Notes: generated by a model from the letters alone, not told the origin. Positions 26,624-38,070 are shown, counted from the first letter of the stretch. The stretch is 64,000 nt of DNA from Pseudidiomarina terrestris (GCF_030466405.1 NZ_JAGGJF010000001.1:248001-312000); one strand, 5' to 3'. Translations and numbers: made by a program.

Positions 26624-27559
26624 CTAGTTAGCGTTCGGTTGCTCGTCAGGAACAGTAAGTTCCAGATCGAGATAATTATTATCGCGCAACACCGTCACAA
26701 TGACTTGGCGCGCTTGTCGAAGTTCATCGATTGCCACTTGGGCACTTGCTACATTGGTTAAATCCTGGCCATTGATTGCCACCGCAATATCGCCGGGTTG
26801 AAATCCAGCGGCCGTAAATAGCTCCGGATTATTTCCTGGTGATAACCGGTAGCCTTGCAAACCCTCACCGGACATTGCGGGGATAATGCGAATCACATCC
26901 ATTAACGCCGTGGCGCCGCCGGAACGCACACGCTGCATGGCTTGGCGCTGGGAGGGGTCATAACGACTGCCTCTGTCCGCCCAATCGGTTTGCTGTTCAG
27001 GTTCTCGTTGTGCTGACTGCTGGCTATCCAGCGTCAATGATAATCCCTCACTCAGTTCGCCAATACCTTCCAGTTCGAGCGTTTCCAATACACCGCTATT
27101 ATTGAGAATTACGCGATCCGCGTAAATCTCTTCGATGGTGACTTGGGTGCCTGCTATTTTATCGCCCACTACGTACACTTCCTGATTGCGATCCTTTTCA
27201 ATAATGGCCGCCGAACGTGCCGGCACGGAGCTCGCCGTTACCCCGAGCAAACGTACATTAAGGTTGGTTTTAGGTGCGCGACTGGAGTCTTGCTTGACGG
27301 TGGTGGTGCCAAAAAGATTAAGATCGGCGAGGCTGGCAACGCGACCTTGGCTGCCCTGAGACTGTTGCGTAAGCTGTACCACCAAGGGTCCGCTGGCAGG
27401 TGCTTTCGCAGGCGCAATCAGTTGCCAGGTAAGCTGCGCCAACAGCCAGACTGCATAGACCGCAAACAATGCAGTCAGCATCCAGAGTAAACCACGAAGA
27501 ATTCGCGGTTCGCTAACCAGTGTGAATAGACGCTTTAATTGTGGATTCTGAATCTGCAT
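26624..27559 (-). CDS. gspC: Type II secretion protein GspC
   Basis: 311 residues. An N-terminal membrane helix (about 25-45) is followed by the HR domain (LFGTTTVKQDSS to about residue 165) and a C-terminal PDZ-like domain (GYRLSPGNNPELFTAAGFQ, about 232-250, then GDIAVAINGQDL). GspC links the platform to the GspD secretin and helps select substrates. First gene of the gspCDEFGHIJKLMN run and divergent from hslO, a linkage common in Alteromonadales. Confidence 0.93.
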   Translation of the reverse strand: MQIQNPQLKRLFTLVSEPRILRGLLWMLTALFAVYAVWLLAQLTWQLIAPAKAPASGPLVVQLTQQSQGSQGRVASLADLNLFGTTTVKQDSSRAPKTNLNVRLLGVTASSVPARSAAIIEKDRNQEVYVVGDKIAGTQVTIEEIYADRVILNNSGVLETLELEGIGELSEGLSLTLDSQQSAQREPEQQTDWADRGSRYDPSQRQAMQRVRSGGATALMDVIRIIPAMSGEGLQGYRLSPGNNPELFTAAGFQPGDIAVAINGQDLTNVASAQVAIDELRQARQVIVTVLRDNNYLDLELTVPDEQPNAN

Positions 27560-27691
27560 GCTTGGTTTCGTTATAATTTTGTGACAACACAGAGTTGAAA
27601 TTCATTCTAACCCCTTAGGTGCGAACTGAACAGATCAAATTAGGTGAATATGGTATTATGCGTACAAAATATTACATAGTGATGAAGTGAC

Positions 27692-28519
27692 ATGAACTAC
27701 CCCACTGACCAACTTTACCGATATACCTTTTCTGAGCAAGACGTGCGCGGCGAGCTTGTACAACTAAGTACCAGTTATCAGCGCATGCTGCAAGGGCATA
27801 ACTATCCGGCGCCAGTGCAACGACTGCTCGGTGAGCTTATGGCGACCACGGCGCTGCTCAGCGCAACCTTGAAGTTTGAGGGCCATATTAACCTGCAAGT
27901 TCAGGGCGATGGCCCGATTAATTTTCTTGCCGTAAATGGCTCCCATGAACAGGACTTGCGGGGCCTGGCCCGCTTGCGTGCTGATATTGCTGATGACGAA
28001 AATGATTTTCGTACCTTATTAGGTAAAGCGGTGATGGTCATCACCATCACGCCTGACCAAGGCGAGCGTTATCAGGGCGTGGTTGATGCCAATGCTGATA
28101 GCCTGGCGCAAGTGGTTGAAAATTATTTTGCACAATCTGAACAATTGCACACGCGGATCTGGCTTAACGCTGATGGCGAATATGCCGCGGGAATGATGCT
28201 ACAGGTGCTGCCCGCAGCAGGGCATGACCTTAGTGCGTTTAAACATCTGGAAACGCTGACTTCAACTATGACCGCGAATGAGCTGTACACACTGCATGGC
28301 GAAGAGATCTTGCACCGCTTGTATCATCAGGAAAAGGTCGAAGTTTATGGTGCCCAGCGGGTCAACTTCCACTGCGGTTGCTCACGTGATCGCACCCTTG
28401 CAGCTTTAGCTACGGTTCCTGCTGAAGAAATCACTGAAGTCTTGCGTGAGGAAGGCGAAATTGTCATGACCTGTGACTATTGCCTGACTGAGTACCGTTT
28501 CACTGAAGCGGATCTGTAA
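27692..28519 (+). CDS. hslO: Redox-regulated holdase chaperone Hsp33
   Basis: 275 residues. The C-terminal redox switch has Cys228-x-Cys230 (CGC) and Cys261-x-x-Cys264 (CDYC), the four zinc ligands. The N-terminal substrate-binding domain has the family pattern VQGDGPINFLAV. Oxidative stress releases zinc and activates the chaperone. GAAGTGAC precedes the ATG. It is divergent from gspC and convergent with hslR. Confidence 0.97.
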   Translation: MNYPTDQLYRYTFSEQDVRGELVQLSTSYQRMLQGHNYPAPVQRLLGELMATTALLSATLKFEGHINLQVQGDGPINFLAVNGSHEQDLRGLARLRADIADDENDFRTLLGKAVMVITITPDQGERYQGVVDANADSLAQVVENYFAQSEQLHTRIWLNADGEYAAGMMLQVLPAAGHDLSAFKHLETLTSTMTANELYTLHGEEILHRLYHQEKVEVYGAQRVNFHCGCSRDRTLAALATVPAEEITEVLREEGEIVMTCDYCLTEYRFTEADL

Positions 28520-28542
28520 ACCCGCACTATCTCCTATACCGG

Positions 28543-28563
28543 GCCCGCAGTTTGACTGTGGGC
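28543..28563. terminator. Possible terminator between convergent hslO and hslR
   Basis: GCCCGCAG and CTGTGGGC pair (one G-U) around a five-base loop, 24 bases after hslO. No T-tract follows on either strand, so it is weak. Confidence 0.35.
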
Positions 28564-28581
28564 TTCGCTCGTCAATTAGCG

Positions 28582-28956
28582 TTAACGCTTCATTTTAAGC
28601 AGCTGTCTGCGCTCTTTTTTGTCGGGCTTATGATCGGGGTGTGGATTGTTCATCGCATTCATTTTGCGTAGCTCGGTTTCGCGTTCACGACGCTCGATGG
28701 ATTCCGGTGTTTCCTGATAAAGCTTTTGCGCCTCAGGTGCTCCGCGGCGTTGATCACTGAGCTCAAGCACTTCTACTTCCATGACGCTGCTGCCCTGGCT
28801 CAGTTTTATCAACTGCCCGGTAACAATGGTTTTCGCTGGCTTGGCCCGCTGGCCGTCGACCTGGACCTTGCCTGACTGAACCATCTGCCTCGACAACGAA
28901 CGCGTTTTATAAAAGCGTGCCGCCCACAGCCATTTATCAAGACGTACGTTTTCCAT
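28582..28956 (-). CDS. hslR: Ribosome-associated heat shock protein Hsp15
   Basis: 124 residues. An N-terminal S4 RNA-binding domain (VRLDKWLWAARFYKTRS to about residue 70) is followed by a basic, charged C-terminal tail. Hsp15 binds 50S subunits carrying stalled nascent peptide. Partnership with hslO is common in gammaproteobacteria, although here the two genes converge. Confidence 0.93.
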   Translation of the reverse strand: MENVRLDKWLWAARFYKTRSLSRQMVQSGKVQVDGQRAKPAKTIVTGQLIKLSQGSSVMEVEVLELSDQRRGAPEAQKLYQETPESIERRERETELRKMNAMNNPHPDHKPDKKERRQLLKMKR

Positions 28957-29057
28957 AGGGGATCCTGATTATCCTTTTTAAGCTACTCATGCTCGCTACT
29001 AAAAAGATAGTCGAGTCGACACCTCACATCAATTTCAGCGCATAGGTATGCGCCAGA

Positions 29058-29076
29058 CCCGAAGTAAAACTTCGGG
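29058..29076 (-). other. Stem-loop after der
   Basis: CCCGAAGT and ACTTCGGG form a perfect eight-base stem with a three-base loop, 24 bases after the der stop. There is no U-tract on the minus strand, so termination is uncertain. Confidence 0.4.
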
Positions 29077-29099
29077 CAGCAGTTCAGGTAGCAACCAAT

Positions 29100-30572
29100 T
29101 TATTTTTTCTTGATGAACTTCATCAAGCGCTTGCGCTTACGCAGCTGAGTGGTGGTGAGCTTATTCTTGCGACCGGCGAACGGATTTTCCGATTCGCGGA
29201 ACTCAACTTTAATCGGCGTTCCCATGATCCCCAGCGACTTACGGAAATAGTTGGTCAGGTAACGTTGATAGGAACCTGGTAAATCTGTGACCTGATTGCC
29301 ATGAATAATCACCCGGGGCGGATTGTAGCCACCCGCGTGAGCATATTTAAGCTTCACCCGGCGACCGCGCACCAAGGGGGGCTGATGCTCGTCAACCGCA
29401 GTTTCCAGGATACGGGTCAGTTTCGAAGTGCCGACCCGTTGCGTGGCACTGGCATAAGCTTCGAGCACCGATTCAAAGAGATTACCAACACCGCTGCCAT
29501 GCAAGGCAGAGATGAAGTGCACCCGGGCAAAATCGACAAAACCAAGACGGCGGTCGAGCTCACGCTTAATCTCTTCGCGATGATCATTTGTCAGACCATC
29601 CCACTTATTCACCGCGATAACAATGGAGCGCCCGGCATTCAGGGCAAAACCAATCAGGTTCAGATCTTGATCGGAAATCGTCTCCCGCGCATCGACCACG
29701 CAGATGACCACGTTGGCGTCGTCAATTGCCTGCAGGGTCTTAATGACCGAGAATTTTTCTACGGTTTCGTCGATTTTGCCGCGCCGGCGCACGCCAGCGG
29801 TATCGATCAAAATGTACTCGCGCCCATCACGTTCCATGGGGATGTAAATCGAGTCACGGGTGGTGCCTGGCATGTCAAACACCACCACCCGCTCTTCACC
29901 AAGAATACGGTTAGTGAGTGTTGACTTACCCACGTTCGGACGGCCGACAATAGCCAGCTTCAACGGCAGGCTGTCGTAGTCGATCTGGTCGTGGGTTAAA
30001 TCCTCGCTCGCCTCGACGGCTTCGCCATCGACAGTAGCTTCAGCGGTTGCGCTGTTGGCCACCAAAAGCTCCGGGTAGTCATCCGTCAGCGGAGTAAAGC
30101 AGCGTGTCAGCAGCTGTTCAACGCCGCGTCCATGCGCAGCAGCGATACCATAAATCTCGCCTAAGCCCAGCTCGTAAAAATCCGCCTGTGCCGCTTCAGC
30201 GTCAATACCATCGATTTTATTCGCCACCACATACGCTTTCTTACCGATATTGCGCAGATGTTTGGCAATGCCCATGTCGGCGCTGGTGATGCCATCGCGG
30301 GCATCGACCATGAACAACACTACATCGGCTTCGTCGATAGCGCGCAGAGACTGCGACGCCATCTCGGCATCAATACCTTCCTCATCGCCATGAACACCGG
30401 CGGTGTCAATAACGATAAATTGATAACCATCGTAATTCGCGCGACCGTATTTACGATCGCGCGTCAGACCTGGGAAGTCTGCTACCAGTGCGTCCCTTGT
30501 TCGGGTAAGCCGGTTAAACAGGGTAGATTTGCCCACATTCGGGCGGCCGACCAAGGCCACAACAGGTAACAT
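29100..30572 (-). CDS. der: Ribosome biogenesis GTPase Der (EngA)
   Basis: 490 residues with two tandem GTPase domains. G1 motifs GRPNVGKS occur at 9-16 and 210-217, each followed by DTAGV and a NKxD motif (NKID, NKWD). A C-terminal KH-like domain and a basic tail ([13 protein letters not shown]) complete it. Der acts in 50S assembly. It follows bamB by two bases, as in most gammaproteobacteria. Confidence 0.97.
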   Translation of the reverse strand: MLPVVALVGRPNVGKSTLFNRLTRTRDALVADFPGLTRDRKYGRANYDGYQFIVIDTAGVHGDEEGIDAEMASQSLRAIDEADVVLFMVDARDGITSADMGIAKHLRNIGKKAYVVANKIDGIDAEAAQADFYELGLGEIYGIAAAHGRGVEQLLTRCFTPLTDDYPELLVANSATAEATVDGEAVEASEDLTHDQIDYDSLPLKLAIVGRPNVGKSTLTNRILGEERVVVFDMPGTTRDSIYIPMERDGREYILIDTAGVRRRGKIDETVEKFSVIKTLQAIDDANVVICVVDARETISDQDLNLIGFALNAGRSIVIAVNKWDGLTNDHREEIKRELDRRLGFVDFARVHFISALHGSGVGNLFESVLEAYASATQRVGTSKLTRILETAVDEHQPPLVRGRRVKLKYAHAGGYNPPRVIIHGNQVTDLPGSYQRYLTNYFRKSLGIMGTPIKVEFRESENPFAGRKNKLTTTQLRKRKRLMKFIKKK

Positions 30573-30574
30573 TC

Positions 30575-31771
30575 TTAGTTAGTCCTTACCGCGAGTAATG
30601 TGCCGTCGCGTGTTTGCAGATAAAGCTTGTCTTCGGCAACCACAGGTGCCACGTAGATGGGGTCACCCACATCTAAACGGCCTGCCATTTCACCGGTTTT
30701 TGCATCGATAAAGTGTAAGTAGCCAAAGTCGTCACCGACCACGATCTGGCCGTTGAAATAGACCGGAGCAGTCAGCTCGCGACCTTCTAAATCGTCATTG
30801 ACCCAGTTTTCAATACCGCCGTCGGTATTAATTGCATAGACGCGATCATCAACGTCGGTCACGTACAGGATCGAGCCTTGTAATGCCAGATTCTGGAAAG
30901 ACGAATACTCGCGCTGCCAAATGACCCGGCCGTTGCGGATCTCTACCGCAGCCAGCTGGCCATTATAGGCGACGTTGTAAATGGTATTGCCACGCACTAA
31001 AGGTGTGCTGTCGACATCCACCAGTCGTTGTAATTCGGTGGCGCCTTTTGGCACCGCAAGACGCGTTTCCCAGGCCTGTTGACCATTGCTGGTGACCACG
31101 ACGCTAAGTTTACCCGTGGCCGTACCAAAAATGGCACCACCTGACGCGAGCGTAGGTGATGCAGTGCCGCGCAAGGTGAGTGCCGGTACATCCGTTGGCA
31201 GACTCCACAGTGGCTCACCGTCATCCATCGAGAACGCAAAGATTTCGCCGTTGCCGGCGGCAACCACTGCGTGGGTCGCATCCAAAGCTGGATTCGAAAG
31301 AATTTCTGCGTTGATTTTTTGATGCCATAGCACCTGACCATCAGTAGCGTTCAGGGCAATCAAGTCACCGTTTTCCGTGCCCAACACGACCTTGTCGTTG
31401 TATTCGCTTAAACCGCCGCTAATCCGAAGCGACTCGGCCCGACCTAGCCAACCTTCGCCAGACTGGGCAAATTCAGCCTGCAAATCACGCTGCCAGACAC
31501 GGTCGCCCGACTCGCGATCAAAAGCTGTGACCCGACCGGCGCGATCTGCTGCAATCACCAGATTGTCAGAAACCACCGGGTTCAAGCGGGAGAAAAAGTC
31601 GTCAATACCGCCGCCGGCAGACTCATCCCAGACCACCTCAGGAGTTACGGTCTCATTAAAAGGTTGCAGTTCTTTGTAGGTGAGCTCGTCACCACCAAAG
31701 ATTGAACAGCCGCTCAGGCTAAGTGCCACAGCTGCCAGGAGCGTGCCCTGCAGGTACTTAATTGGTTTCAT
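30575..31771 (-). CDS. bamB: Outer-membrane assembly lipoprotein BamB
   Basis: 398 residues with lipobox LSGC (Cys22). The body is an eight-bladed PQQ-type beta-propeller with repeated [15 protein letters not shown]-like units. BamB is a BAM-complex lipoprotein that assists insertion of outer-membrane barrels. It overlaps yfgM by four bases. Confidence 0.96.
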   Translation of the reverse strand: MKPIKYLQGTLLAAVALSLSGCSIFGGDELTYKELQPFNETVTPEVVWDESAGGGIDDFFSRLNPVVSDNLVIAADRAGRVTAFDRESGDRVWQRDLQAEFAQSGEGWLGRAESLRISGGLSEYNDKVVLGTENGDLIALNATDGQVLWHQKINAEILSNPALDATHAVVAAGNGEIFAFSMDDGEPLWSLPTDVPALTLRGTASPTLASGGAIFGTATGKLSVVVTSNGQQAWETRLAVPKGATELQRLVDVDSTPLVRGNTIYNVAYNGQLAAVEIRNGRVIWQREYSSFQNLALQGSILYVTDVDDRVYAINTDGGIENWVNDDLEGRELTAPVYFNGQIVVGDDFGYLHFIDAKTGEMAGRLDVGDPIYVAPVVAEDKLYLQTRDGTLLAVRTN

Positions 31772-32388
31772 GATGCCGCCGGAATGCTGTTGAGTTTCGT
31801 TTCAACAAGTACTGTTGAACCGTCGTCTTCTGCTGCCGCAATGGCGTCCTGATAAGCTTGACGCGCACCGCTGGTGTCGCCCTGCTCAAGCAAGATATCA
31901 CCACGTAGCTCAGCTGCTTTGCTGGCAAAACCTGCTGCTGTGCTCACTTCTGTTAAAGCGTTAAGCGCCGCATCGTAATTCTGTTGCGCTAACAGCAAGC
32001 GCGCCTGACGCAAATCAGCAACGAACTTCAGTGCACCGCTCTGGTGATCACGCGCCGTTTGCAGAGCAGTAATCGCCGTCTCTAAATCACCTTTGTTAAC
32101 CGCATCTTGTGCGAGTTCAAAAGCTGCTAAAGTCGCGTAAGTGCTGCCTTTTTCGTTTTCAACGAACTGTTTCGCCGCAGTGAGTGCTGCCTCGCCGTCC
32201 GTTTCCAGCTGGACCACGATCTGCTGATACTGTTCTGACTGAGCTTCTTGCGCTGCTACTGTTTGCGCATCGTAATAACGCCACCCGTAAAATAGTGCAA
32301 AACCTATCACCAGACCGGCAACGATACCCTTGCCATGCTCATTCCAGAAGGTTTTTAACTGCTCAATTTGTTGTTCTTCTGTTTCCAT
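31768..32388 (-). CDS. yfgM: YfgM-type periplasmic TPR protein
   Basis: 206 residues. A cytoplasmic N-terminus (METEEQQIEQLKTFWNEHG), one membrane helix (about 20-38) and TPR-like helical repeats. YfgM works with the Sec translocon and PpiD and influences Rcs signalling. It lies between hisS and bamB as usual. Confidence 0.93.
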   Translation of the reverse strand: METEEQQIEQLKTFWNEHGKGIVAGLVIGFALFYGWRYYDAQTVAAQEAQSEQYQQIVVQLETDGEAALTAAKQFVENEKGSTYATLAAFELAQDAVNKGDLETAITALQTARDHQSGALKFVADLRQARLLLAQQNYDAALNALTEVSTAAGFASKAAELRGDILLEQGDTSGARQAYQDAIAAAEDDGSTVLVETKLNSIPAAS

Positions 32389-32433
32389 TTCGACCTCTGT
32401 ATTAAAAACTAATGTTCGTTATCGCTCATGCCT

Positions 32434-33690
32434 TTACTGGGCTACGATGCTTGCTACGTCCGCAATAGTGGTTGCGATACGGTCGGCTTGTTCGCGGTCA
32501 CGTAAATGCTTCACTTCATAATCATCGCCACGCACAATCACGGCGTAATCCGCACCGGATTTGTCCGCTTTGGCGAGCTTTTTCTTCATATTCTGACTGC
32601 CGCTATGCAACTGTACTTTCAATCCCTGCGCTTGGCTACGGAGATTTTCGGCAACAGCCGGCGCGATTAGTTCCGCGTCGTCATTCAGGGCAATCACGTA
32701 GACGTCAACGCTTTGATGGGCCGGGATCTTATCCTGCGACTCGAGCAATAGCACTAAACGCTCAATGCCCATCGCAAAACCCACGGCAGGCGTCGGCTTA
32801 CCGCCCAGCTGTTCCACTAACCCATCGTAACGTCCGCCTGCGCAAACCGTGCCCTGGGCACCCAGTTCAGTGGTGACCCACTCAAATACCGTACGGTTGT
32901 AATAATCAAGGCCGCGCACCAGACGTTCGTTTAAGCGGTACTTAATTCCGGCCGCATCAAGGCGTTTGCATAAGCCCTCAAAGTGCTCCCGTGAGGCATC
33001 GTCCCAGTACTCAGATAATTTTGGCGCCTGTTCCAGCACCGCCTGCGTTTCTGGTGACTTGCTATCCAGCACGCGCAACACGTTGGTGTCCAGACGACGC
33101 TTAGAGTCCTCGTCCAGGTTAGCTTCGTGGGCACGTAAAAATTCACGTAGAGCTTCGCGATAATTTGCGCGCGCTTCGTTCGACGCCAGTGAGTTCAGTT
33201 GCAATTCCACCTGTTCGCTAATGCCAAAGGCTTGCCATAAACGAGCGGAGAAGAGAATGACTTCAGCGTCGATATCAGCGCCGTCCATGCCAAAGGCTTC
33301 CAGACCAAACTGGTTGAACTGACGGTAGCGACCTTTCTGTGGGCGTTCATGGCGGAACATCGGGCCCATGTACCACAACCGTTGGGTCTGATTGAACAGC
33401 AAGCCGTGTTCATTGCCGGCACGCACACAGCTGGCAGTGCCTTCCGGGCGCAAGGTCAGGCTGTCACCATTGCGATCGTCAAAGGTGTACATTTCTTTTT
33501 CGACGATATCAGTGACTTCACCAATGGAGCGCTTGAACAGATCGGTGCTTTCCAGCACCGGCATCCGAATTTCCTGGTAGGTGTAGGCTGCTGCGACGTC
33601 GCGCAGCACGCGCTCGACATACTGCCAGGCCGGGCTTTGGCTGGGCAGGATGTCGTTCATTCCACGAATTGCTTGAATAGTTTTGGCCAC
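32434..33690 (-). CDS. hisS: Histidyl-tRNA synthetase
   Basis: 418 residues, a class II synthetase. Visible motifs include IRGMNDILP at the start, motif 2 around [17 protein letters not shown] (about 110-126), [15 protein letters not shown] (about 257) and motif 3 [16 protein letters not shown]-terminal anticodon-binding domain follows. It attaches His to tRNA-His. Confidence 0.98.
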   Translation of the reverse strand: MAKTIQAIRGMNDILPSQSPAWQYVERVLRDVAAAYTYQEIRMPVLESTDLFKRSIGEVTDIVEKEMYTFDDRNGDSLTLRPEGTASCVRAGNEHGLLFNQTQRLWYMGPMFRHERPQKGRYRQFNQFGLEAFGMDGADIDAEVILFSARLWQAFGISEQVELQLNSLASNEARANYREALREFLRAHEANLDEDSKRRLDTNVLRVLDSKSPETQAVLEQAPKLSEYWDDASREHFEGLCKRLDAAGIKYRLNERLVRGLDYYNRTVFEWVTTELGAQGTVCAGGRYDGLVEQLGGKPTPAVGFAMGIERLVLLLESQDKIPAHQSVDVYVIALNDDAELIAPAVAENLRSQAQGLKVQLHSGSQNMKKKLAKADKSGADYAVIVRGDDYEVKHLRDREQADRIATTIADVASIVAQ

Positions 33691-33745
33691 GAGCTAACTT
33701 ACCGTTTCGTTTAAATTCAAAAATGGCGGGTAGTATACCGCAGCT

Positions 33746-34858
33746 TTACGCTTGCTTCACAGGAATCTGTTCGGCTTCCAGCTGTTTCACGCGGGCACGG
33801 ATGTGGCGTTCGAGCTGATCAACTAAATCTTTGTTGTCGAGGCGCTCTTTCTGCCGCTCACCGCCGATGTAAAAACCGCTCTTGTTCTTCGCTCCAGCCA
33901 GGCCGATTTCAGCAATAAGGGCTTCTCCCGGACCGTTGACGACACAACCAATAATCGAAACATCCATTGCTGTGGTCACGTCTTCCAGGCGCTGCTCGAG
34001 GGCATTAACGGTATTGATCACGTCAAATTCCTGGCGTGAACAGCTTGGGCAGGCGATAAAGTTAATACCACGACTGCGAATACGCAGAGATTTTAAGATA
34101 TCGAAGCCAACTTTGACTTCTTCAACGGGATCCGCAGCCAGTGAGATCCGCAAGGTATCGCCGATGCCTTCTGCTAACAGCATGCCTAAGCCAATGGAGG
34201 ATTTCACCGAACCGCTACGCAGACCCCCCGCTTCGGTGATACCAAGGTGGAGCGGCTGCTCAATTTGTTTTGCCAGCAGGCGATAGGAATCCACCGCCAG
34301 AAACACGTCAGATGCTTTTACACTGACTTTGAAGTCCTGGAAGTTGAGACGGTCCAGAATATCGACATGGCGCATCGCCGACTCGACCAGCGCGGCTGGC
34401 GTTGGCTCGCCATACTTTTCCTGTAAATCTTTCTCTAATGAACCGCCGTTAACGCCGATACGAATCGGGATGTTGCGGTCACGTGCGGCATCAACTACCG
34501 CGCGAATACGTTGCTCGTTGCCAATGTTGCCGGGATTGATACGCAGGCAATCGACACCGTACTCAGCTACCTTCAGCGCGATGCGATAATCGAAGTGAAT
34601 GTCTGCCACCAACGGCACCGGGCTTTGTTGCTTAATAAATTTAAAAGCTTCTGCGGCGTCCATGGTCGGCACCGACACCCGCACGATATCGGCACCTGCA
34701 GCGGCAATCGCCTGCACCTGCCGGACGGTCGCTTCCACGTCAGTAGTTTCGGTATTCGTCATCGACTGTACAGCGATAGGGGCACCATCGCCAATGGGTA
34801 CATTGCCGACATAAATGCGTCGTGAGGGACGACGTTTTATAGGATTCTCATGCATCAT
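33746..34858 (-). CDS. ispG: 4-hydroxy-3-methylbut-2-enyl-diphosphate synthase IspG
   Basis: 370 residues. It converts methylerythritol cyclodiphosphate to HMBPP in isoprenoid synthesis. The [4Fe-4S] ligands are Cys270, Cys273 (CPSC) and Cys305 (GCVVNGPGE), with the conserved Glu after NGPG. The N-terminal TIM barrel starts [13 protein letters not shown]. It lies between rodZ and hisS, the standard arrangement. Confidence 0.98.
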   Translation of the reverse strand: MMHENPIKRRPSRRIYVGNVPIGDGAPIAVQSMTNTETTDVEATVRQVQAIAAAGADIVRVSVPTMDAAEAFKFIKQQSPVPLVADIHFDYRIALKVAEYGVDCLRINPGNIGNEQRIRAVVDAARDRNIPIRIGVNGGSLEKDLQEKYGEPTPAALVESAMRHVDILDRLNFQDFKVSVKASDVFLAVDSYRLLAKQIEQPLHLGITEAGGLRSGSVKSSIGLGMLLAEGIGDTLRISLAADPVEEVKVGFDILKSLRIRSRGINFIACPSCSRQEFDVINTVNALEQRLEDVTTAMDVSIIGCVVNGPGEALIAEIGLAGAKNKSGFYIGGERQKERLDNKDLVDQLERHIRARVKQLEAEQIPVKQA

Positions 34859-34877
34859 TTTGGGTACTTCGTTTCGG

Positions 34878-35963
34878 TCAGTCGAGCGTCAGTGTCACGC
34901 TGCGATCACGTACATAATTGTCTAAGTTCACAGCGTCACCGCGATAAGTGATGTTCACTGCTTCAGGTCTGCACAAGATGATAGCAAAAGGCGGCTCGCC
35001 CGTCAGCGGCATGCGATAACCTGCAGCTTTCACACCAATGGCAATGTCTTCTCCGGTGGCGTCGGTAACTTTTACCCAGCACGCTTCGTTGAAGGTAAAT
35101 ACCAGCTGTTCTGCCGCCGGTGCGGGCTCAGCAGCAGCCGGCTGGGCCTGCGGTTCGGCTGCGCTTGCAATGGAGGGTTGCTCATTCAGCTCTGTAGCTG
35201 GCGTGTCACTTGCACTCTCTGTGGTGTCTGTGGTGTCGTCAGCCAACTCAGACAAACTTTCGTTGTCATTGAGCGACAGGCCGGCAGGACTGGTGTCATC
35301 CGTTTCCGGCTGCGTCAGAGTGGGTGGCGCGTTGGGGGTTTGCGCGGATTCCACCGACACCGTCGATGTGTCGCCTGCGGCCACGTCTTCTTCAGTTAAA
35401 CGCTGCTGCGACGAACCATTTCGCTGTCGCACGACTTGCGGGATGGCGCCGGAATCTTCACGCAGTTGCTGGGCTTCCTGCTCTGTTGGCGCATCGTCAC
35501 TGCCGGTAATGGTGCTGAAGCTGAAATTACTCTCCTGCCACCACCAGATAAGTACCATCGCAATCACAACGATAATAATGCCATAGCTCATCATCATCAG
35601 ACGATTGTCATTACGCTCTTTGACCTTACGTCGTGAAAAGCTTTGCATCTGCACCGTGTTCGGCGCAACGTGCTCATGGCCATGGGCGCGATAGGCAGCG
35701 AAAACCTCGTTTTCGTCAAGCTCCAGCGCTTTGGCGAGTGAACGCAGATAGCCACGAACAAAGGTTGCCGAAGCGAGCTTGTCAAATTCATCGGCTTCAA
35801 TAAACTGCACCACAACCAGACGTAGGCGCAAACTATCTGCGACCTGCTGTTGCGTCAGTCCCTTCGCCTCGCGGGCTTGCTTAATTAAATGCCCGGGCGA
35901 AATCGAGTCCGGCTGTTCCGGCTCGTGCTGGTTTTTCTCAAAAAGATCATTATCCGTGGTCAT
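34878..35963 (-). CDS. rodZ: Cytoskeletal protein RodZ
   Basis: 361 residues. A cytoplasmic Cro/C1-type helix-turn-helix (about 23-90, [16 protein letters not shown]) precedes a basic link, one membrane helix (about 122-143) and a low-complexity Thr/Asp/Ser/Glu periplasmic linker (about 155-280). It ends with the DUF4115 beta domain ([10 protein letters not shown]). RodZ couples MreB to the elongasome. It sits 11 bases after pilW. Confidence 0.95.
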   Translation of the reverse strand: MTTDNDLFEKNQHEPEQPDSISPGHLIKQAREAKGLTQQQVADSLRLRLVVVQFIEADEFDKLASATFVRGYLRSLAKALELDENEVFAAYRAHGHEHVAPNTVQMQSFSRRKVKERNDNRLMMMSYGIIIVVIAMVLIWWWQESNFSFSTITGSDDAPTEQEAQQLREDSGAIPQVVRQRNGSSQQRLTEEDVAAGDTSTVSVESAQTPNAPPTLTQPETDDTSPAGLSLNDNESLSELADDTTDTTESASDTPATELNEQPSIASAAEPQAQPAAAEPAPAAEQLVFTFNEACWVKVTDATGEDIAIGVKAAGYRMPLTGEPPFAIILCRPEAVNITYRGDAVNLDNYVRDRSVTLTLD

Positions 35964-35974
35964 GGGCTACTTCG

Positions 35975-36763
35975 TTATGAATTAGGTTCTGAAGTCCGCG
36001 CTTGATAGTCACGCGCCTGGCGCGACTCGGGAAAGCGCGATAATAGTAGTTCAATAAAACTTAATTGCCGGACTTTATTATTCTGGTGCTTAGCCAGCTC
36101 GATCTCGAGCCATAAATACTGCGCTGATAATTGCGGCAAGTCGGCACGTCTGGCGAGTACCTGCGCCAGCTGTTCAAACCGTCCCTGTTCTAACAATACC
36201 GTAGCGTAACTTTCAAGAATAGTGCTATTTCGGCCACTGTGATTCAAGGCGCGCTGAAAGTACTCATCTGACTTTTGAATATCACCGGCTTTGGCAGCAC
36301 ATCGGGCCGCATTCTCGTAGGTCGATGCTACTTTGACATAATCAGGAATTGCCAGGGCTTGCCGAAAATATTGATCGGCTTCGGCAAAACGCCCCATGGT
36401 ACAGAGCAAGGCACCGAGGTTGTTGTACGTATCACCGTTATCAGGTTGCAGGCGAATAGCATTACGGTAGTAACGTTCGGCGTTCTCGTACTCTTTTACC
36501 TGCTGGTAATAATACGCCAGAGCGGTATGAACGGATGGGTTTTCCGGAGTGTAGTCACGAGCACGCTCGAGATTGGCGCGGGCCTGCTGATAGTTGCCAG
36601 ACTGCAGGTATTGTAACCCCAATGCCAGGCGCGTATCGGCGGCTTCTTGAGCGTTAAACTGCTGTGCTGGCTGATCTTTACCATCAACCGTGCGCTGGCT
36701 CACGCATCCCACCGCCAGAAAAGCTAAACTGGCCACTAGCAAACTTCGCTGGAGTCGTCGCAT
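35975..36763 (-). CDS. pilW: Type IV pilus secretin pilotin lipoprotein PilW/PilF
   Basis: 262 residues, lipobox LAVGC (Cys20), then about six TPR repeats (for example ALAYYYQQVKEYENAERYY). PilW/PilF guides the type IV pilus secretin PilQ to the outer membrane. Its place between rlmN and rodZ is standard. Whether it also serves the MshL-like secretin in this window is unknown. Confidence 0.93.
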   Translation of the reverse strand: MRRLQRSLLVASLAFLAVGCVSQRTVDGKDQPAQQFNAQEAADTRLALGLQYLQSGNYQQARANLERARDYTPENPSVHTALAYYYQQVKEYENAERYYRNAIRLQPDNGDTYNNLGALLCTMGRFAEADQYFRQALAIPDYVKVASTYENAARCAAKAGDIQKSDEYFQRALNHSGRNSTILESYATVLLEQGRFEQLAQVLARRADLPQLSAQYLWLEIELAKHQNNKVRQLSFIELLLSRFPESRQARDYQARTSEPNS

Positions 36764-36833
36764 TACAGGTCCTCTTAGGTTGTTCGCAATGCTACCCTGA
36801 ACCGTCCCGCATGCCTACGCCAGCGCTGCATAT

Positions 36834-37967
36834 TTACGAAACCTTGACGTCGATTCCGTTACCACCACGCTGGGCTTGCTGCTTCTTCAGGATTCGTTTC
36901 GTGCGGTCAATGACGTCGCCGACCAACTGGCCACACGCAGCATCGATATCATCGCCACGAGTTTTCCGCACTGTGACGATATAGCCTTTTTCTATCAGAA
37001 CCTTAGCAAAGCGGTCAATGCGAGAATTACTGGAACGACCGTGGTCGTTACCCGGGAATGGGTTAAATGGAATCAAGTTGATTTTGCAGGGCGTGTCTTT
37101 TAGCAATTGCGCCAGCTCTGCGGCTTGATCCATCGAATCATTCACGTGATCGAGCATAACATACTCAATAGTGATGTTCTTATTTGCTTTTGAGCCATCA
37201 ATGTAATGGCGGCTGGCTTCCAGAAACTCCTGAATATTGTACTTCTGGTTGATAGGTACAATCTCATTACGCAGTTCATCATTCGGCGCGTGTAAGCTAA
37301 TCGCCAAAGCGATATCAATTTCTTCTTTTAGCTTATACAGCGCAGGGACGACGCCAGATGTACTCAGCGTGACACGGCGCTTGGATAAGCCAAAGGCGTT
37401 GTCATCGAGCATCAGCTCCATTGCCGGAACCACATTCTTCAAATTCAGCAGAGGTTCTCCCATGCCCATCATGACGACGTTGGTCACGGCTTTGATGCCG
37501 GTTTCACCGTAGGCGCCCAGCAACTTGTTCACCCGCCAGACCTGACCGATGATTTCTGCAACTCTTAAATTACGATTAAAGCCTTGTTGGCCGGTACTGC
37601 AGAAAGTGCATTCCAGCGCACAGCCGACCTGAGAGCTGACACATAAAGTTGCGCGGTCAGCTTCCGGGATCCAGACGGATTCAACATCCTGACCATCAAA
37701 CAGCGTCATTGCGAACTTGATGGTACCGTCGCTTGACTGTTGCTGCATGCGCACTTCTGGTGCCCGAATCTCAGCGATTTGCTTAAGCTTTTCCCGCAAA
37801 CCTTTGTTCAGGTTGGTCATGTCATCGAAGTTGTCGACACAGTAGTGATACAACCATTTCATCACCTGATCGGCACGAAAAGGTTTCTCACCAAGCTCCT
37901 TGAAAAACTCGCGCATAGCCTGGCGATTCAAGTCAAGGAGGTTCACTTTTTTGTCAACTGCGTTCAT
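36834..37967 (-). CDS. rlmN: Dual-specificity RNA methyltransferase RlmN
   Basis: 377 residues. The radical SAM cluster motif CALECTFC gives Cys116, Cys120 and Cys123; the catalytic cysteine is Cys345 (DIDAACGQL). The glycine-rich GMGEPLLN follows at about 168. It methylates C2 of A2503 in 23S rRNA and A37 of some tRNAs. Flanked by ndk and pilW as in other gammaproteobacteria. Confidence 0.97.
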   Translation of the reverse strand: MNAVDKKVNLLDLNRQAMREFFKELGEKPFRADQVMKWLYHYCVDNFDDMTNLNKGLREKLKQIAEIRAPEVRMQQQSSDGTIKFAMTLFDGQDVESVWIPEADRATLCVSSQVGCALECTFCSTGQQGFNRNLRVAEIIGQVWRVNKLLGAYGETGIKAVTNVVMMGMGEPLLNLKNVVPAMELMLDDNAFGLSKRRVTLSTSGVVPALYKLKEEIDIALAISLHAPNDELRNEIVPINQKYNIQEFLEASRHYIDGSKANKNITIEYVMLDHVNDSMDQAAELAQLLKDTPCKINLIPFNPFPGNDHGRSSNSRIDRFAKVLIEKGYIVTVRKTRGDDIDAACGQLVGDVIDRTKRILKKQQAQRGGNGIDVKVS

Positions 37968-38010
37968 ATAGACCTATAACCTAAAAGCGTTATTCGTAAT
38001 TAAAGCGTTC

Positions 38011-38034
38011 GCTTCGCTGCCGTAACAGCGAAGC
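38011..38034 (-). terminator. Hairpin after ndk
   Basis: GCTTCGCTG and CAGCGAAGC pair perfectly around a six-base loop, 37 bases after the ndk stop. The minus-strand 3' side lacks a clean U-run, so termination may be partial and rlmN may receive read-through. Confidence 0.5.
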
Positions 38035-38070
38035 GCCCGAAACATAGCTGTTACACTATGCAAGTTTGTC

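Noticed and set aside
27570-27599. TTCAAC-17-TTATAA promoter for gspC
   Set aside because: It would leave only about five bases between the transcription start and the gspC ATG, with no room for a ribosome site.
35038-35586. Plus-strand 182-codon frame inside rodZ
   Set aside because: RodZ is clearly encoded on the other strand; the Ser/Val-rich composition is the complement of its low-complexity linker.
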